A stretch of 64,000 nt of DNA from Solanum dulcamara. Taxonomy: Eukaryota > Streptophyta > Magnoliopsida > Solanales > Solanaceae. The DNA lies in NCBI RefSeq assembly GCF_947179165.1, contig NC_077240.1:2859501-2923500 (forward strand), written 5' to 3'. Both the position numbers and the translations under genes were made by a program. This document shows, in pieces, positions 10,462 to 22,387 of this stretch (positions are counted from its first letter, which is position 1; each line of letters starts with the position of its first letter). The notes beneath the pieces are model-generated. The model was given only the letters and a program-made list of their open reading frames with translations. It made no database searches and was not told the DNA's origin.

Positions 10462-11589
10462 CCCCTGGCAGCTGGGAGTAACACTGACGATTCTGCCATA
10501 ACAGAGAGATCAATTAACACTAAGACCATCCACATAGCCTATTGCAACAAACAGTCCAAACGGAAAGAAAAGAAGTCCACAAAACTTTAATATGAAAGAG
10601 TCTTTTGGGCAGAACTTGAACACTTGCAAAATATATACTAGATAATCACATCTTGATCACTCATTGACAAACCAAAAAATAGATGCAAATTGAAGTTCCA
10701 CACTTCCAGCAACTGAAATGATGGAAATCAAAGTTCCACTACAAGATCTCGAGAACTTTCTACAAATGGTATTTAGGTGTCTATTTTGCTTCAAAAAATC
10801 AGTTCATACTGATATTGTTTAACATAAGCTAAACCTATATTCGATATCATTCTTCTCTAAATAAAAATTCTTATTTCTTTTTCATTTTACCAAACCGCAG
10901 AAGTATGTCACTCTCAAAAGATTAATAGACAAGTATATTCTTGAAAGTTAGTTTGGGCAAGTAATAGCTGTTACATGATACAAGAAGCATGATGCTACTT
11001 AGACCAAAAAAGCTTTTGCTTTCCTGTGAAGCTACTTTTTTTCTTTTTTTTTTTTACTTTCTTGTGAGACGATGACTGATGACGACGAGAACTAAGAAGT
11101 GAGAAACTGAGAAGAAGTGAAGAAGAACTGAAGAAGTGAAGAACTGAAGAAGAAGAAGAAGTGAAGAACGAGAGAAGTGAGAAGTGAGAAGTAGAGAAAC
11201 TGAGAAACAGAAAGAAAGAATGAAAGTTAACCCTAGCCCTAAATGGATTTTTGTTGTAATGTTGTTGGAGTGGGCTGTTGGGTTATTGGGTTAGGGATTT
11301 GGGCTGCTTAAAATAATTCCTAAAGGGCTTAGGCCCAACAGACATACAATAGTGGACTAGTGGTCCACTAGCCATATTAATTACGGTATTCGGTATTTAC
11401 CGAACTACCGAACGGGAAAAAAAAATACCGAAACCGAAACCGAAATACCGAAATTGTGGACTTTTGGTACCGACTATCGAACCGAATTACCGAATACCGA
11501 ATACCGAAATACCGAAATAGTCGGTTTGGTTCGGTAATTCGGTTTTCGGAATTTTATGCCCAGCCCTACCCATACTGAAATAAGAAGTT

Positions 11590-12600
11590 TTGTCATCATT
11601 AGCAATGGTCTAGCTATCAATTAGAGACGTTTAATCAATGATTCTGCTAGACCATTTTGAGTATGGACATGAGCGATCGAATGCTCAACTTTTATTCTAA
11701 CTGACACACAATAATCATTAAATAATTGAGATATAAATTCACCAACATTATCAAGACGAATTGTCTTTATTGCATAATCTGGAAATTGTGCTCTTAACCT
11801 TATAATTTGAGCTAACAATCTCGCAAAAGCCATGTTGTGAGTTGATAATAAGCACACATGTGACCATCTTGTATATGCAATTATCAAGACCATATAATAT
11901 TTAAATGGTCCACATGAAGGGTGAATTGGCCCATATATATCACCCTGTATGCGTTCCAGAAACGCAGGGGATTCAATCCCAACCTTAGTTGCTAATGGTT
12001 TGATAATCAGTTTTTCTTGGGAACAAGCAACACAAGAGAATTCCGTAGATTGAAGAATTTTCTGATTCTTCAAAGTGTGTCCATGTGAATTCTCAATAAT
12101 TATGTGAATCATATTATAATCGGGATGGCCCAACCGATCATGCCAAATGATAAAATTATTAGAATTAATAGACCTTTTGTTTACTATGGCGTGTGATTCA
12201 ACAGTACCAATATTTGTATGGTACAATCCATAAGAAAGTGCAGGTAATTTTTCGTGCAAAATTTTCTTCTCCATATTTATTGTAGTAATATAAAGATATT
12301 CAACCTTTTCTTCATTTGCAGTCTAAATATGATAACCATTTTTGCGAATAACCTTAAAACTTAACAAATTTTTTTGAGACTTACTACAATATAATGCATT
12401 ATCAATTATCAATATCGTTCCTCTAAGTTGTAATAAGACCACTTTTTCAGAATTTTCAATCAATTTTGTACTACCAGATATTGTATTGACATAGGCCTTT
12501 TTAATAATTAAATGATAGAAATATTTCTTTTCTTTTAATATTGGATGAGTTGTGACACTATCCAAAAGGCACATATCTCCATTATTCATCTTGAATCCAA
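11590..12600 (-). pseudogene. Copia pol, 5' half: protease end, GAG-pre-integrase, integrase core
   Basis: At 12323-12589 is the protease region (LLDSVTTHPILKEKKYF and SKSQKNLLSFKVIRKNGYHI). At 11621-12274 is the GAG-pre-integrase domain (WHDRLGHPDYNMI, then FSCVACSQEKL) followed by the integrase core (GDIYGPIHPSCGPF, IRLDNVGEFISQLFNDYC, then VHTQNGLAES). The frame reaches a stop near 11621. The sequence continues on the far side of the hAT insertion at 9189. The catalytic order Asp-Asp-Glu can be followed, but stops and frameshifts disable the gene. Confidence 0.88.
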
Positions 12601-13038
12601 TTGAAGATTGAAGAATTTATTTTTCTTCATAAAATAAAAATATATTATAAGAAATAAGTAATAAAAGCAATATGTACATAAGTTAAGTTAAAAGGTATGA
12701 TGTATTAACATGTAGTAACGTAATAAAGAATGAATCTTGAATTAATGTAGTAGTGATAAATATAATGATTATATAGAAATAGATACATGTACGATGATAT
12801 ATGATTGGTTCAGCATAAATAGAAATATATAATAACATGGTGTGTAATTGATGTATAATATTGTAAAAGAATTAGAATAATATAGGAAATGTGCTATAAA
12901 AACCTATGGGAATGAAATAACAAAAAGTATATATTTTAAAAATAATCATAAGTCCCTTCTACATAGAAATGTGAGAACACGATAATTCAAGGTACATAAA
13001 AATGACAACATATTGAAAATCATACAATGAAATTAACA

Positions 13039-14086
13039 TTAATTATAATCTTTAAATAAGTCTTCAACCTTTAAATGAGTAATATCATTGAGGTCATTAA
13101 AAACATCGTCCTTCAGAGCCAGATTTGCTTCAATATTATTATTATGTGAAGGTCCTGCCTCAACATTATTTTCAAATGCCAAGTGTGACTCTATCCAAAC
13201 ATTAGAAGAAGGCGCCACCTCTATTTGTCTTTTTTTTGAATGAATTTTGATAAAACTTACAAAATGTTTAGCGTTCGACATTCATTTTTCCAGTGGCCTT
13301 TCATGTCACAACGATTACAGTTACTTCTTGAAGGGCCATTTTGAGAACTGATATTGTTCTCCCTTTTATGTTGACCATTACTACGACGATTATTATATCG
13401 TTTTCTGTCATTGCCACATCCACGCATATTATTGTGGCCATAATTTTTAATTTGTTTTTTTCCAGACTGCCCATGTGCTTCTACCATATTTGCTTTCGGT
13501 AACGGAGCAGTTCCTGTGGGACGGACTTCATGATTTTTCATTAAAAGGGCATTATGTTGCTCAGCCACTAGAAGACATGAGATCAATTCAGAGTATTTTT
13601 GAAAATTCTTTTCACGGTATTGTTACTGTAATATCACATTAGAGGCATGAAAAGTAGTTAGTATCTTTTCTAACATATCCTCATAATTTATAGTTTCCCC
13701 ACATAATTTTAATTGGCAAGTTATTCTAAATACAACAGAATTATACTCAATTACAGTTTTAAAGTCTTGAAACCATAAGTGCATCCAGTCATAACGAGCC
13801 CTTGGTAATACCATTGCCCTGAGGTGGTCATACCTCCCTTTTAAGTTTTTCCACAATTCAAGTGGATCTTTCACTGTCAAGTATTCAATTTTTAGGTTTT
13901 CATCCAGATGATGACGAAGGAAAATCATAGCCTTTGCTTTATCCTAACTTGATGTTGTATTTCCTTCAATTATAGCATCACCAAGACCCTTAGCGGTAAG
14001 GTAGATTTCAGCATCAAGTACCATGACAAATAAGTTTTTCCAGAAATATCAAGTGCCACAAACTCTAATTTTGACAAGTTTGACAT
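13039..14086 (-). pseudogene. Copia gag with CCHC zinc knuckle (frameshifted)
   Basis: It starts at the ATG at 14086 (MSNLSKLEFVALDI), the usual start of this gag family. The UBN2/gag core is at 13623-13928 (LELWKNLKGRYDHL, then FKTVIEYNSVVFRI). Next comes a basic Asn/Arg-rich stretch and the zinc knuckle CNRCDMKGHWKNEC (C-x2-C-x4-H-x4-C) near 13280-13320. At least two frame breaks separate the parts. Confidence 0.85.
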
Positions 14087-14198
14087 GATGAAAATTAATT
14101 TTTAAAATAACAAAGACAACTGAAAATTAAATTTCTTCAATAGCTATACCTGATATAGAAGTTAATTTTCTGAAAATTAGAGCTTCGTGCTGATAATG

Positions 14199-14430
14199 TG
14201 TTATGAAATACAACAAAATAAGGAAGCTAGAGTAAAAGATAAGAAAGGAGAACAAAGAAAAAAAATGTTTGTGTGTATTGCAGTATCTATATCATCTTTA
14301 TATTGAAAAAAAAGACTATTTATAGTCATATGTAAGTGGAGGAAAAATATTAGTGGATAAATTGCCATTAAAAAAAATAGAGGGCTATCCACTACTACAA
14401 AGTGGACAACCATTAATTTGGTTGATAACA
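14199..14430 (-). repeat. 5' LTR of the Copia element
   Basis: A 232-bp terminal repeat pairing with 6219-6450. Its outer end (14430) is followed by the target duplication GTTAA at 14431-14435. Confidence 0.93.
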
Positions 14431-14435
14431 GTTAA

Positions 14436-15900
14436 AAATGGATAAAAAGGGACGGAGAGTATTATCTTGGTGGGGTCCACAAACTAATTATTATTGGTTG
14501 GAAATATTCAGAATATAGATTTTGCAAGTTGCACTAGTAATCCGTCTATTGAAAAAGTAAACGTAGCCTAGGACCCTTACATGGAATATACAAGTCTTTT
14601 CCAAAGACCTATGCTGACAAAAGTTACTTCAATGGTGTGCTTCAAATTTTCATTTTCTCTTTCCATACCCACCAATCATCATAGTGAATTGTCAGACAAA
14701 AAAATAAAACTTGTATTTTAAAATAAATTTTAGATATCTATCTAATTATATATTGTTTTAACAAACGTAAGAGAGAAATTTTAAAGTAAAATTATTTTTA
14801 ATTATAAAGAAATAACATTCTTTTAAAGATAAAATTAAAAAAAGAAAAAAGTAAAGAGTGTCATCTTTCTTAGTGGACTAGCATATATATCTAAAACTTG
14901 TAATGTTCAATTCTTTTGACTTGATCTATGATGAGTTTTTGGTCAAAATTATTTTTAAACTATATTCCAAGTTTAGATTACATGTTTAAAATATTAATTT
15001 TAGTAGAAAATATCCTAAGTATTTAAAATTTAACAATTTTCATTCTTCTACTAGAACTTTTCAGAAAACTAACATATACTACAAAAATCAAGTCACCATT
15101 TGTATTTATTATTCTAAAATACACCAAAATCATTATCATAAACTTTTTGGGCAGTTGAGTTTAACATTATGCAAAATCTTTTAATTCAAAGTTTTTTTCA
15201 TTTATTTTTCATGTGATTTACTATTAAAAAATTATTAGTTGGAATATATTTTTTCTCAACTAAATCTACTTAAGCATTGTTTGTTGGAGACTTCCACTTC
15301 TAATAATGGTGAATGAAACTCAAATGCAAGACATAATCAGAATTTTGATTAAAAATTCGAATGCAAGACATAAATAGAACTTTGATCACCTTAATATCAG
15401 ATTGCACCTAAAAATTATTGATCTAACTATAATTTGACTTTAAAAATGGTGAAGATAATTAAGCTTCAGCTTCTTTCCGTTAGTGAAAGAGAAAAAGAGC
15501 AGATCATGTATCCTCACACCTTCCTAACATTTTTTGTTTCATCATATTCTTTTTTTGAGAAGCTTTTTATAGAAGGTAACGAATTATGCAAAAAATAAAT
15601 AAATTGTTCACATGAATTGCACATATTTTTGTAGGGTTCCTTAATTTTTTGACAATATCTAACTGAAAGTTGAAATTTGTTAACTTTCAAATACTTGAAG
15701 GATGTTTTCTGTCAAAAAATATAATTTAAAGACGTAATTTAAGTTTGGGGTATAGTTTAAGAATGTTTTTGGCCAAAAACTCACCTATGATCAACATTTA
15801 TTCATTTGAATTATAAAGAACAAATACAATAAATAAATATAATACAATACAATCCAAATTAATAAAATTCAATACGAGAGATCCAATGCACACACTTTGA
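14436..15900. other. Intergenic, 3' of divinyl ether synthase copy A; part of the duplicated segment
   Basis: No gene is seen. 14431-14549 and 15421-15900 are almost identical to 30421-30540 and 30541-31021. The 871 bases between them (14550-15420) are missing from the second copy. The 3' untranslated region of copy A should lie just below 15901. Confidence 0.7.
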
Positions 15901-17425
15901 TCACACAGATGCTTTAGTTAATGTCTTGATAGCAACATTTGGTGCACGAAATAGGGGTGTAATTTCCACGGTGAACGTATCGTATCTCATGAAAAACTCC
16001 ACCAAAATTAACCTACCCAATAGGTGCACCATGTCTTTCCCTGGACATTGCTTGTTGTCTGGTGCTGGTTCCTCCGTTGCCCTTCCATTAGACCATAGAA
16101 CATGTTTCAGCATTTTCTCACCATCATTCATGAACCTATCGGGAACGAACTCATCAGGATTCGCGAAAATTTTAGGGTCCCTAGTAGCCATGGGTTGATA
16201 TCCAACGACGAATTGTCCTTTATTGATCTTGTAAGACGCATCGTGGCTTTGGACCATGAAGTCTTTCTTCGCCTTACCGTACTGTAATGGTACAGGTGGG
16301 CGAAGCCTCAATGTTTCGTAGACTACAGATTTGACCAAACTCATTTTGTTGATTGCTGATAATGTGATTGCTCCACCTTCTTCCTTAATAGCGGTCCTGA
16401 TTTCGTTAACTAGTCGTGTGTGTAGACTAGACCCTGCTTCTCCCACAAACCTAATTAATCACATGAGAGAGAAAAAAGAACATTAATGACTGCTGTAATC
16501 AAAATTTGTATATTTATTCCGATAATACTGACCTTAAGAGATGAGGAAAGAAAGCGTTCAAGCCGGCGAACATATTGATCCCCACGAGAAAAAGCATGTT
16601 ATGTACGGCTTCTTCTCTTTTGATTCCAAGTTTTTCGGCTTCATCCAACATGGACACTGCAGACTTGCTAAATACATCAACAAGTTTGTTGTAATCACTT
16701 TTCACAAAACCAAATGGTATTAGAAAATTATGGAAGAGGATATCTTCTATGAAGTTTGGAAGTTTCTTCGCGCTCAAGGATGGAATTAGCTGTGGGAAAA
16801 GCCATTTACGAAGATGTTCCGGTCCTTGAGCGCCAAGAACTGTATCAATCGGATTAGTCTGATCACAAAGCAAACGAAAAATGAAACCAAACGTCATAGT
16901 GGGGAGGAGGGCGTTGAAATCCGATTTCCCCTGTTCGGTAACCTGTTTTTCGAGATTATTAAAAAGGTGATCAGACAATGAGCTCCTGAATAGAGGAATG
17001 AATAAGTTATGTCTCTTTGCGAACGAAGAAATAATGTAGCCTTTTAGTGCGGCATGGTTCGGATCTTTCGTATCGACGAAAGCAAGGGGACGATAACCGC
17101 CGTAATATTCTTTACCGGGCTTAAATGTACCACCAAGAGTGTCAGTTTTGTCGATGAGGGAATTATCAAACATGTAAACAAAACTGGTGGCATCTAGAAA
17201 TGCCACCAATTTGTAGTCATTAGAGGTGAATGGACCTGGTGCCATGTTGATTTTGACAACAGTGGATTTGTATTTTTCAGCTTTGTTATGGAACCAAGCA
17301 TCTTCACCTTGGTTATAGAAATAATCGTATCGATCTTTAAGCGCGCTAATTATAGGGAAACCATAGTCCCCAGGGATTTCATGAACCGGAAGATTTGATG
17401 ATTTTGATGATGAATAGGAGGACAT
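15901..17425 (-). CDS. DES: 9-divinyl ether synthase-like CYP74D, copy A (two exons)
   Basis: Exon 1 is 17425-16533 and exon 2 is 16450-15901. The 82-base intron (16532-16451) starts GTCAGT and ends AATTAG. Splicing restores HLLR-FVGEAG and gives 480 residues, the usual CYP74D length. Seen: N-terminal LPVHEIPGDYGFPIISALKD, I-helix GINMFAG (282-288), ETLR of the ExxR motif (343-346), and heme loop NKQCPGKD with the ligand Cys at about 433. There is no transit peptide. Family knowledge: divinyl ether synthase dehydrates lipoxygenase 9-hydroperoxides to colneleic and colnelenic acids, which are defence oxylipins, with no O2 or reductase. Overall sequence and motifs fit the solanaceous divinyl ether synthases, though single residues can switch CYP74 chemistry. 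I chose the ATG at 17425 because the TATA box lies at 17487-17495; an in-frame extension upstream would start before it. CYP74A/B genes are generally intronless, so the intron is notable. It appears intact. Confidence 0.93.
16451..16532 (-). other. Intron of divinyl ether synthase copy A (82 bp)
   Basis: The donor is AAG|GTCAGT and the acceptor is AATTAG|GTTTG on the minus strand. It is a phase-2 intron (codon AG|G, Arg298). Without splicing, the frame ends a few codons later (SVLSE, then stop) and loses the heme-binding half. The same intron occurs at 31572-31653. Confidence 0.9.
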
Positions 17426-17486
17426 TTTGGTGTTTGTGTTTTGTGTTATATTTGGTTTTGTGAGTTTATTAACATGCTGGCTAATG

Positions 17487-17495
17487 TATTTATAG
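17487..17495 (-). promoter_or_regulatory. TATA box of divinyl ether synthase copy A
   Basis: CTATAAATA on the minus strand, 62-70 bases upstream of the ATG. It is identical in copy B. Homology between the two promoters ends near 17640, about 215 bases upstream of the ATG, where a Copia fragment begins in this copy. Confidence 0.65.
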
Positions 17496-17644
17496 GCATG
17501 AAGATATAATGTCAAAGTCAATTTTAGTAACGGGAATGTTTATTTTAATCCATTTTCCAATCAATACAACAGAAATATTGATTCATTCAAATAATTTGAA
17601 TACAAAAGTTTGATAATTCAGAGCAACTAGCAATTTGTATTATT

Positions 17645-19096
17645 TCTTATCTCTTAAAATAATGTGTGTTGTGGCACTATCAATAAGACACATATCATCA
17701 TAATTGATTTTGGATCCAACGGATGACTGGAGAATTTTCATATTCTTTATAAATAAAAGATACATTGTAAGAACGTGAAATACTAACAACATAAAAACTT
17801 TAAGAAATTGTACTGTCTTAAAAAAAATCCTACGAAGTACACCATAATATCAAACATTATAAAAAAACAGTAACTATTTTTATAAGATTTATTCCCAGTT
17901 AGATGATTAATTTCTCAGTCAATATTCATAAAGTCTTCAGCTTTCAAATGAGTAATATTTGGTAGATCTCCAAAATCTTCATCTTTATAAGCAAGATTTG
18001 CCTCAATATTTTCATGTTTATTTGAGGGGGTTGCTTCATCATCATTTCAGAAATTCAAGTATGCCTCCACATTATTATCTTTTTTTAGGGAGGCTTGATA
18101 AAGTTTCAAAAAATGATCGGGCGTACGACATTCACGTGCCCAATGACCCTTCATATTACACTAGTGGCAAATATTAGATTTACCCCTGGAAGGATTATTT
18201 TGAGGAATTTTATTGTTCTCATGTTTATTTCCATCATGATGACGATAATTTTTTCGTCCTCTACCATGTCCTCGTCCACGTAAATGACCACAACCGCGAT
18301 AATTATTTTATCTTGATTCAAATTGATTATGCGCTGCTACAACATTCGCTTCAGAAAATGGAGTAGAGCTAGTGAGACGGGCTTCATGATTTTTCATCAG
18401 CATAATATTATTTTGCTCAGCCACAAGTAGGCATGTTATTAATTCAGAATACTACTTAAATCCTTTTTTCACGATATTGTTGTTGTAGCAACACATTTGA
18501 AGCGTGAAAAGTGGAAAGAGTTTTCTCAAGTAAGTCATCATCAGTGATAGAATCTCCACATAATTTTAACATGGAACTTACCTTGTGGATAATAGAATTA
18601 TAATCTGTCACAGTTTTAAAATCTTGAAATCGAAGGTGTATTCAGTCATATCGGGCTTTTGATAACACCGTAAGCTTCCGGTGGTGATACCGTTCCTTCA
18701 AATTAGTCTATAATTCAAGAGGGTCTTTAACAGTTAAATATTCTGTTTTTAATCCTTAATGAATATGATGAAAGAGAAAAATCATGGTCTTTGCTTTATC
18801 TAGGGTTGATGTATTATTATCTTGTTTAATAGTATCAGCAAGACCTTTAGCGTCAAGGTGAATTTCAACATCAAAGATCCATGATAAATAATTTTTTCGA
18901 GCAATGTCAAGTGCCACAAATTCAAGTTTTGATAAATTTGACATGATAAAACTGAGATAGAAATTAATTTAGAAATAATAAAAACAGCTAAAAATAAAAA
19001 TTTTCAGTAAATATACCTGATATAGAAGTTAATATATCTGAAAAATAATATATCTGAAGAAAACTTGAACTTCATGTTGATAACGTGTTATGAAAA
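17645..19096 (-). mobile_element. Truncated Copia element (protease start, gag, LTR stub) in the copy A promoter
   Basis: This is the same family as the element at 6219-14430, read on the minus strand. The gag start at 18944 reads MSNLSKLEFVALDIARKN. A decayed gag core lies near 18480-18750 and a zinc-knuckle relic near 18140-18170. The fragment begins inside the protease (GTTGTGGCACTATC, 17672 on) and ends at an LTR stub TGTTATGAAA at 19087-19096, where homology stops. Both LTRs are otherwise gone. It separates copy A from all but about 215 bases of the promoter sequence shared with copy B. Confidence 0.85.
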
Positions 19097-21415
19097 AGGG
19101 CAATTTATAACCAAAGTAAAATGACATGCTCATCAATTTGGTGGTGGATCCCATTACAATACATTCACCTACTTTTCTTTAACAAAAGGCACGTTTTTCA
19201 CTCTTTTGGTAATTATATTTGCTTACAATGTATTGTTTGTGGTTAGGTAAACAGTATGCGGTGCCTTATTTTTCTAAATTATTTTTGTTGTTTATGGGGT
19301 TTGGTATTGAGGGGTATGGAAAGGAAAAGAGTACGTAAGACATATAATCAATCTTTATATATATTTGGATGTAAAAATTAAAAATATAGCTCTAATACAG
19401 TAATACTAATAGGTAAACCCCAAATTCTTATTTTTTTTTTCTTTCTATTCTATACTTATAATCAAGTAGACTTTTCTTTTCTACTATTATAAAAGAGTTC
19501 AGTTGATATTGATATCAACATTGTCCTTTATCAATTTATGGAGTCTATTTTCGTCATTTTAGTTACTTGTCATATTATCTCATCATATGCTGTTTCCCCG
19601 CAATATCACCTTTCCCCAGCTTTGTATTAGGATAAATGTTTAGTTTGTGATAGACGAATTTCCTAATAATATAGAAGATAAGAGACGATTGATTACAAAT
19701 AGTTGATGATATATTAAATTGTGATAATTAAGTTTCAGAAAATAGTAAAATTAAACTTAAAGTTAATTAACATGAGAAATTAAGAGTAAAACTTAATTAC
19801 TGAACTGACTTATTACGTGTTTGCCTCATCTAGTAACTTTTACAAGTACCACAACATGTGAACTCTAGGAGGAATAAAAACCCTACACCCTAGTGGAGTA
19901 GGAACGATCATTTCACCGTGTTTTTATTTTACTACGACTTTAAAACCACATCCAACTATATAATACTGTTAAGAATTTATAAGGCACGTGTTTCACACTT
20001 TTGGTGATTATATTTGCTTAGAATGAATTGTCTTTGGTTAGGCAAACAATGCCAATATGTTGTTGTTACACACATGTTCTACATGACATAATACACGTAT
20101 GACACAAATTGTCATATAGAATACATATGCCTATTTGTTCAATTTGTACAAATTTAAGTGTCTACTTAGATTGTACACGTTCAAAATTGAAGGACATATA
20201 TATCAGCTAAGGTCACGTTAAATGACACATCTATATATTATACATGCCTTGTATCTTACATGCATGTGGTTCCTGTTGGGTTTAGGTGAAGTGTGAATGA
20301 GAAATACGAATTGGGAAATGTGGGGGAACCAAGTAAATGAAAAATGAAAAGTCATTTCTCCCTCATTAATAGAAGAAAGAAAAAGTTTTGTCCTTATATT
20401 AGAAAAAACTTTCTTTAACTCATAAAGGGTTAAGTAGAGAGTGCCCTCACGCACCGTTTCCTACAATGTTAATGTAAATTAACGAGTTCTATGGCAGAAT
20501 CCGTCGGTACTTCTTTATAATTGTCATCAATTTTTGCTTGGACACTTTAATTAAATTTTGTTCATTTTAAATATCTCAATTAGGATTTTGCTATCTCATT
20601 TTGACACTTTGTAATTTTTCGAATACAAATAGTTTCCTTATGGAGAGCTTATGGGTGAAATATGTGAACAAAATGAATGACTGTCGGTCGTATAAATTTC
20701 ATAGGTCATAAAAATACCACCGTAGATTGCATCAATGGGCCATGGATTGCCGTTGTCCAAGAAACCAAAATTTCACCCTCTTTGACCTATGAAATTTCTT
20801 TGACTTTTGTCTCATGAAATGTCTCTGCATTGAGAATGTTTACGGTAAAATAGACATTACTTTTTATTACAAAGTGAGATGAACGAGCAATTTATTTTTC
20901 TGGAAACAAAACTCGCATATCTTTCATTTCATTTTATAGGTATTTGATTCTCTAACTCATCATATATAAGGATATATGCTCATTCAAAGTATGATTATAT
21001 TCAGGATCGCTTGAAATACTCCATCACAACGACTTTACCTTTAACTTTTGTTTTAAGTCTCTCTTTAGCATGTAACTTTGGTTTAACACTTCAAATGATG
21101 ATTTAATATCAGGGTTCCTTTATATCCACTAATATATGCACTTAATATTTTATTTTAATAATAAAATGCATATACACCAACATAAAGTATCAAGAATGAT
21201 AGGGTAATTACCTGAAAAATAGAGTGATAATCTTTTATAATGATATGTATAAGTTTAACCATATATAATTTAAACACATTAAAAAGAGGGTGCAAATTTT
21301 AACTTATAAAAACTGGGAGTATACAAAGAATAAATTCTTCCACTATTTACCAATTATAGTAGGCTATATGCCTTATTCCCATACTAGTAAATTCTATTTT
21401 ATATGAACATAGGAT
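19097..21415. other. Intergenic, AT-rich, with an internal 80-base direct repeat and a block shared with 29640-29752
   Basis: No gene is supported. A block at 19183-19262 (AGGCACGTTTTTCAC, then TTATATTTGCTTA) recurs at about 19981-20058. About 19873-19976 (CCCTACACCCTAGTGGAGTA) resembles 29640-29752. Other open frames, including the minus-strand one at 20218-20454, show no recognisable domain. Confidence 0.5.
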
Positions 21416-22140
21416 GTAAATAGGACGGGGTAGAGCAAGTGTTGACCCGCTAAATTTTTAATCCGCCTTAACCTTCCCCATTTAGCATATTTTTTAAAAA
21501 TTATCCTGCCCCCCCTGCCCTATTGTGTGTGTTTCTTCATTTGCAGTATGCATTTAAATAAAAATTACTTAAAACAAAAGGTCATCATGATTAGTTGGTT
21601 ATAAAAGCAAGTAATAGTATTAGTCAAGCGATGATAAAAATAAATATTATATTATTAAATATTTCAATTTTTTATCCAGCATTCTATAGTTAATTTTTTT
21701 AAAGAATCATCGTGTAACACTAGAGTCACGTAAAGTATAAAACTAAATAAGCATTAAAGAAGTTCCTAATGTTATATATAAACAAATAATATAGTATCAA
21801 TTACTATGATAGTTTTTAATTGCCAATGCAATACTACAACTATAAAAATAAAATTAAAAAAAATAGATATTCGAAGTAATTTTACTAAGTAAAATGAAAA
21901 TATACATCTATTTAAGTGTTGAAATTTGTAGGGAAATTCACAAATTTCAGAAAGTTACAAATAAAGTTCAGATGAAAAAAATGGGCCAAAAGGCCCAATA
22001 CACTACATACCCTTGTCCTGCCCATATTTTAATTTTTGAAAATATAAGTTTTGATCCGTCCTGCCCTACCCTATCCTATTTAAGCATTGCCCTGTTCTGC
22101 TCTATTAGGCCTTTGTCCTGCCCCGTCCCAATTTTCATTA
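21416..22140. mobile_element. Possible hAT-like non-autonomous element with GC-rich ends
   Basis: The ends are GC-rich in an AT-rich setting and inverted relative to each other: GGACGGGGTAGAGCAAG at the left, and GGGACGGGGCAGGACAAAGG when the right end is reversed. CCTGCCC motifs cluster in both subterminal regions (21500-21525 and 22015-22130). The interior is non-coding. I could not find a matching target duplication, so the boundaries are tentative. Confidence 0.45.
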
Positions 22141-22387
22141 AAGTGATATATAATATAAAATTTATTTGTTAATGGTCATTGATTGATATATATTAGTTAA
22201 ACTCGATAATAATATAAAAAAAGATTCATTTGCATAACAACACAATCTTTTGCTGCGCATTATTTATTATCCACCGTTGAATCATCAGTCTCTCTTTTGC
22301 TGTGTTTTCAAATATATTTGCATCTTTTGTAGCAAATGATTAATTTCCTAATATCATTTCACCTTTCTTTATCAAGAAATTTGAATC

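Larger units (their letters stand above)
9182..11576. mobile_element. hAT-superfamily DNA transposon nested in the Copia integrase
   Basis: The element at 9190-11568 (2379 bp) has perfect 11-bp terminal inverted repeats: TAGGGCTGGGC at the left and GCCCAGCCCTA at the right. It is flanked by identical 8-bp duplications CCCATACT (9182-9189 and 11569-11576), diagnostic of hAT elements. Subterminal regions (9200-9355 and 11385-11555) are packed with TTCGGTA/TACCGAA motifs, likely transposase-binding sites. Removing the element plus one duplication rejoins the Copia integrase. Inside are a CAA/CAG-rich tandem-repeat block (9460-10000), a transposase C-terminal relic (10258-10461) and a GAA-rich run (about 11085-11225). 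The transposase is otherwise missing, so the element is non-autonomous. Confidence 0.95.
6219..14430 (-). mobile_element. Ty1/Copia LTR retrotransposon, degenerate, carrying a nested hAT element
   Basis: Two 232-bp LTRs (6219-6450 and 14199-14430) begin TGTTATGAAA and end TTGATAACA. They are flanked by GTTAA on both sides (6214-6218 and 14431-14435), a 5-bp target duplication. Transcription is on the minus strand: gag at the 14-kb end, then protease, integrase, reverse transcriptase and RNase H towards 6.8 kb, which is Copia order. A purine-rich tract (AAGAGAGAG on the minus strand) abuts the 3' LTR at 6451. Next to the 5' LTR lies TTATCAGCACGAAGC as a possible primer site. By eye the LTRs differ at roughly 20 positions, so this is an old insertion. 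The hAT element at 9190-11568 interrupts the integrase. Without it the element is about 5.8 kb. Confidence 0.95.

Noticed and set aside
17426..17521. In-frame N-terminal extension of 32 residues before MSSYS in divinyl ether synthase copy A (and 30 in copy B)
   Set aside because: The TATA box lies inside this extension, so it would be upstream of the transcript start. The shorter start matches known family N-termini.
20218..20454. Minus-strand open frame of 78 codons as a small gene
   Set aside because: No domain, no splice or promoter context, AT-rich composition like the surrounding intergenic DNA.
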